A stretch of DNA of 5,543 nt from Gammaproteobacteria bacterium (GTDB lineage Bacteria > Pseudomonadota > Gammaproteobacteria > HK1). A model generated the notes under the pieces. That model saw only the letters and a program-made list of their open reading frames with translations. It ran no database searches and was not told the origin of the DNA. This document shows positions 4,422 through 5,543 of this stretch, one piece after another (within the stretch, counting starts at the first letter, position 1; each line of letters opens with the position of its first letter). The translations under genes were made by a program, and so were the position numbers. Location of the stretch: NCBI GenBank assembly GCA_020444775.1, contig JAGRHX010000865.1, forward strand, positions 1 to 5,543, written 5' to 3'.

Positions 4422-5543
4422 ATGTCCAGCACCATCGTTCTGTTCCGATCCGATCTGCGTCTGGACGACAACCCGGCTCTGGCGCACGCGGCACGCCAAT
4501 CGCGCCCGGTGATACCGCTGTTCGTCCTCGGCGAGGACCGCTCCGACTGCGCCGACCTGCGCACCCTCACGCAGTCGCCGGGCGCGGCCAGCAAGGTCTG
4601 GCTGGACGCATCGCTGCGCGCCCTGGATCGGTCCCTGCGTGAGCTTGGCTCGCGACTCGTCATCAGCCGCGGCGTGCAGAACACCGTGGTCGACGAGCTC
4701 ATCGACCGCTTCGAGATTGGTGAAGTGGTCTGGAATCGCCGCTACGAGCCGGCCCACATCGCCGAGGATGGTGCGCTCAAGCAGATGCTCAGGGATCGCG
4801 GCATCCAGGCGCGCAGCTTCAACGGCAATCTGCTGACCGAGCCGGCGCGCATCGAGAACAAGCAGGGCCAGCCCTACAAGGTCTTCACTCCCTTCTACAA
4901 GCACTGCCAGACCCTGGACGTGGACCTGCCGGCGAATCCGCCGACCCGACTGGCGGCGCCGCCCGAGTGGCCACGCTCGCTGGACGTGGACGCGCTGCGG
5001 CTGCGTCCGGCCATCGACTGGGACAGCGGGATTCGCGAGCTCTGGCAACCCGGTGAGAACGGTGCCCGGGCATTGCTGGAGGGCTTCGTCGAAGAGCCCA
5101 TGCCCGGCTACCAGGAACGCCGGGACGTACCCTCTGAGCCGGGCACATCGAGACTGTCACCGTATCTGCACTTCGGCGAGATCAGCCCACGCCGGATCGT
5201 GCTCGAGGCACGCCATGCCGCGAACGGCGCGACGCCCTTCATCCGTCAGCTTTATTGGCGCGAGTTCGCGCATCATCTGCTCTTCCACTTTCCCCATACC
5301 GTGGACCGCCCCTTGAACGAGCGCTTCGAGGACTTCCCGTGGCGGGACGACCCGAACGCGCTGGGTCGCTGGCAACGCGGGCAGACCGGCTATCCACTGG
5401 TCGACGCCGGTATGCGCGAACTCTGGCACACCGGCTGGATGCACAACCGGGTGCGGATGATCGTTGCCTCGTTCCTCACCAAGCACCTGCTGATCGACTG
5501 GCGGTATGGCGAGCAATGGTTCTGGGACACGCTGGTGGATGCC
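4422..5543 (+). CDS. phrB: Class I CPD deoxyribodipyrimidine photolyase, C-terminus cut off by the window
   Basis: 374 codons are open to the window edge. Family members have about 470-480 residues, so the last 100 or so (including the third Trp of the electron chain) are missing. The enzyme uses blue/near-UV light and reduced FAD to split cyclobutane pyrimidine dimers in DNA. The N-terminal alpha/beta antenna domain starts with STIVLFRSDLRLDDNPAL (3-20) and runs to about residue 130. The FAD domain shows FTPFYK (155-160), TSRLSPYLHFGEISPR (242-257), QLYWREF (276-282), RWQRGQTGYPLVDAGMRE (316-333) and WMHNRVRM (339-346). Trp307 and Trp360 match two of the Trp-triad positions, and Asn342 is the conserved flavin-facing Asn of E. 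coli photolyase. Gln276 stands where E. coli has the substrate-contacting Glu274. A TAG in frame at 4389-4391 closes the frame upstream, and AAGG (4410-4413) lies eight bases before the ATG, so the start is secure. The antenna pigment (folate or deazaflavin) cannot be told. Confidence -1.
   Translation, partial: MSSTIVLFRSDLRLDDNPALAHAARQSRPVIPLFVLGEDRSDCADLRTLTQSPGAASKVWLDASLRALDRSLRELGSRLVISRGVQNTVVDELIDRFEIGEVVWNRRYEPAHIAEDGALKQMLRDRGIQARSFNGNLLTEPARIENKQGQPYKVFTPFYKHCQTLDVDLPANPPTRLAAPPEWPRSLDVDALRLRPAIDWDSGIRELWQPGENGARALLEGFVEEPMPGYQERRDVPSEPGTSRLSPYLHFGEISPRRIVLEARHAANGATPFIRQLYWREFAHHLLFHFPHTVDRPLNERFEDFPWRDDPNALGRWQRGQTGYPLVDAGMRELWHTGWMHNRVRMIVASFLTKHLLIDWRYGEQWFWDTLVDA

Noticed and set aside
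4305..5048. A 247-codon minus-strand open frame
   Set aside because: It is antisense to the photolyase, which carries family motifs in its own frame.

Overview
The window is a compact, G+C-rich bacterial locus of five genes with no tRNA, rRNA, CRISPR or transposon. Base composition, the four-base ATGA gene overlaps and the protein families suggest a high-GC proteobacterium. The photolyase looks most like gammaproteobacterial class I enzymes, but the genus cannot be fixed from this window.

The left three fifths (1-3334) is a tight minus-strand operon read from 3334 towards 1. It holds a COG2907-type FAD-dependent amine-oxidase-fold oxidoreductase, then a DUF1365 protein, then a SAM-dependent methyltransferase of the cyclopropane-fatty-acid synthase (CFAS) family, which runs off the left edge. 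Both junctions are ATGA stop/start overlaps, so the three proteins are probably made together. In other bacteria this trio modifies acyl chains of membrane phospholipids and is often tied to singlet-oxygen or light stress.

A 75-base divergent spacer (3335-3409) separates this operon from two plus-strand genes. The first (3410-4279) is a small soluble diiron protein with the full ligand set of the acyl-ACP desaturase / ferritin-like fold. After a 142-base gap comes a class I CPD photolyase (4422 to the right edge, C-terminus missing). That gap contains a weak hairpin and an ECF-sigma-like promoter candidate.

The genes read as one light/oxidative-stress unit. The photolyase would repair UV-damaged DNA. 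The FAD enzyme, DUF1365 protein, CFAS-like methyltransferase and perhaps the diiron protein would make a modified (methylated, desaturated or oxygenated) fatty acid on phospholipids. Two features look new. The diiron desaturase-like protein stands where a simpler cluster would have none. The CFAS-like enzyme lacks two residues (Cys and His) that hold bicarbonate in E. coli Cfa, which argues for a product other than a plain cyclopropane. The DUF1365 gene also changes codon style abruptly near 1450, which may mark a recombination junction or an assembly chimera.
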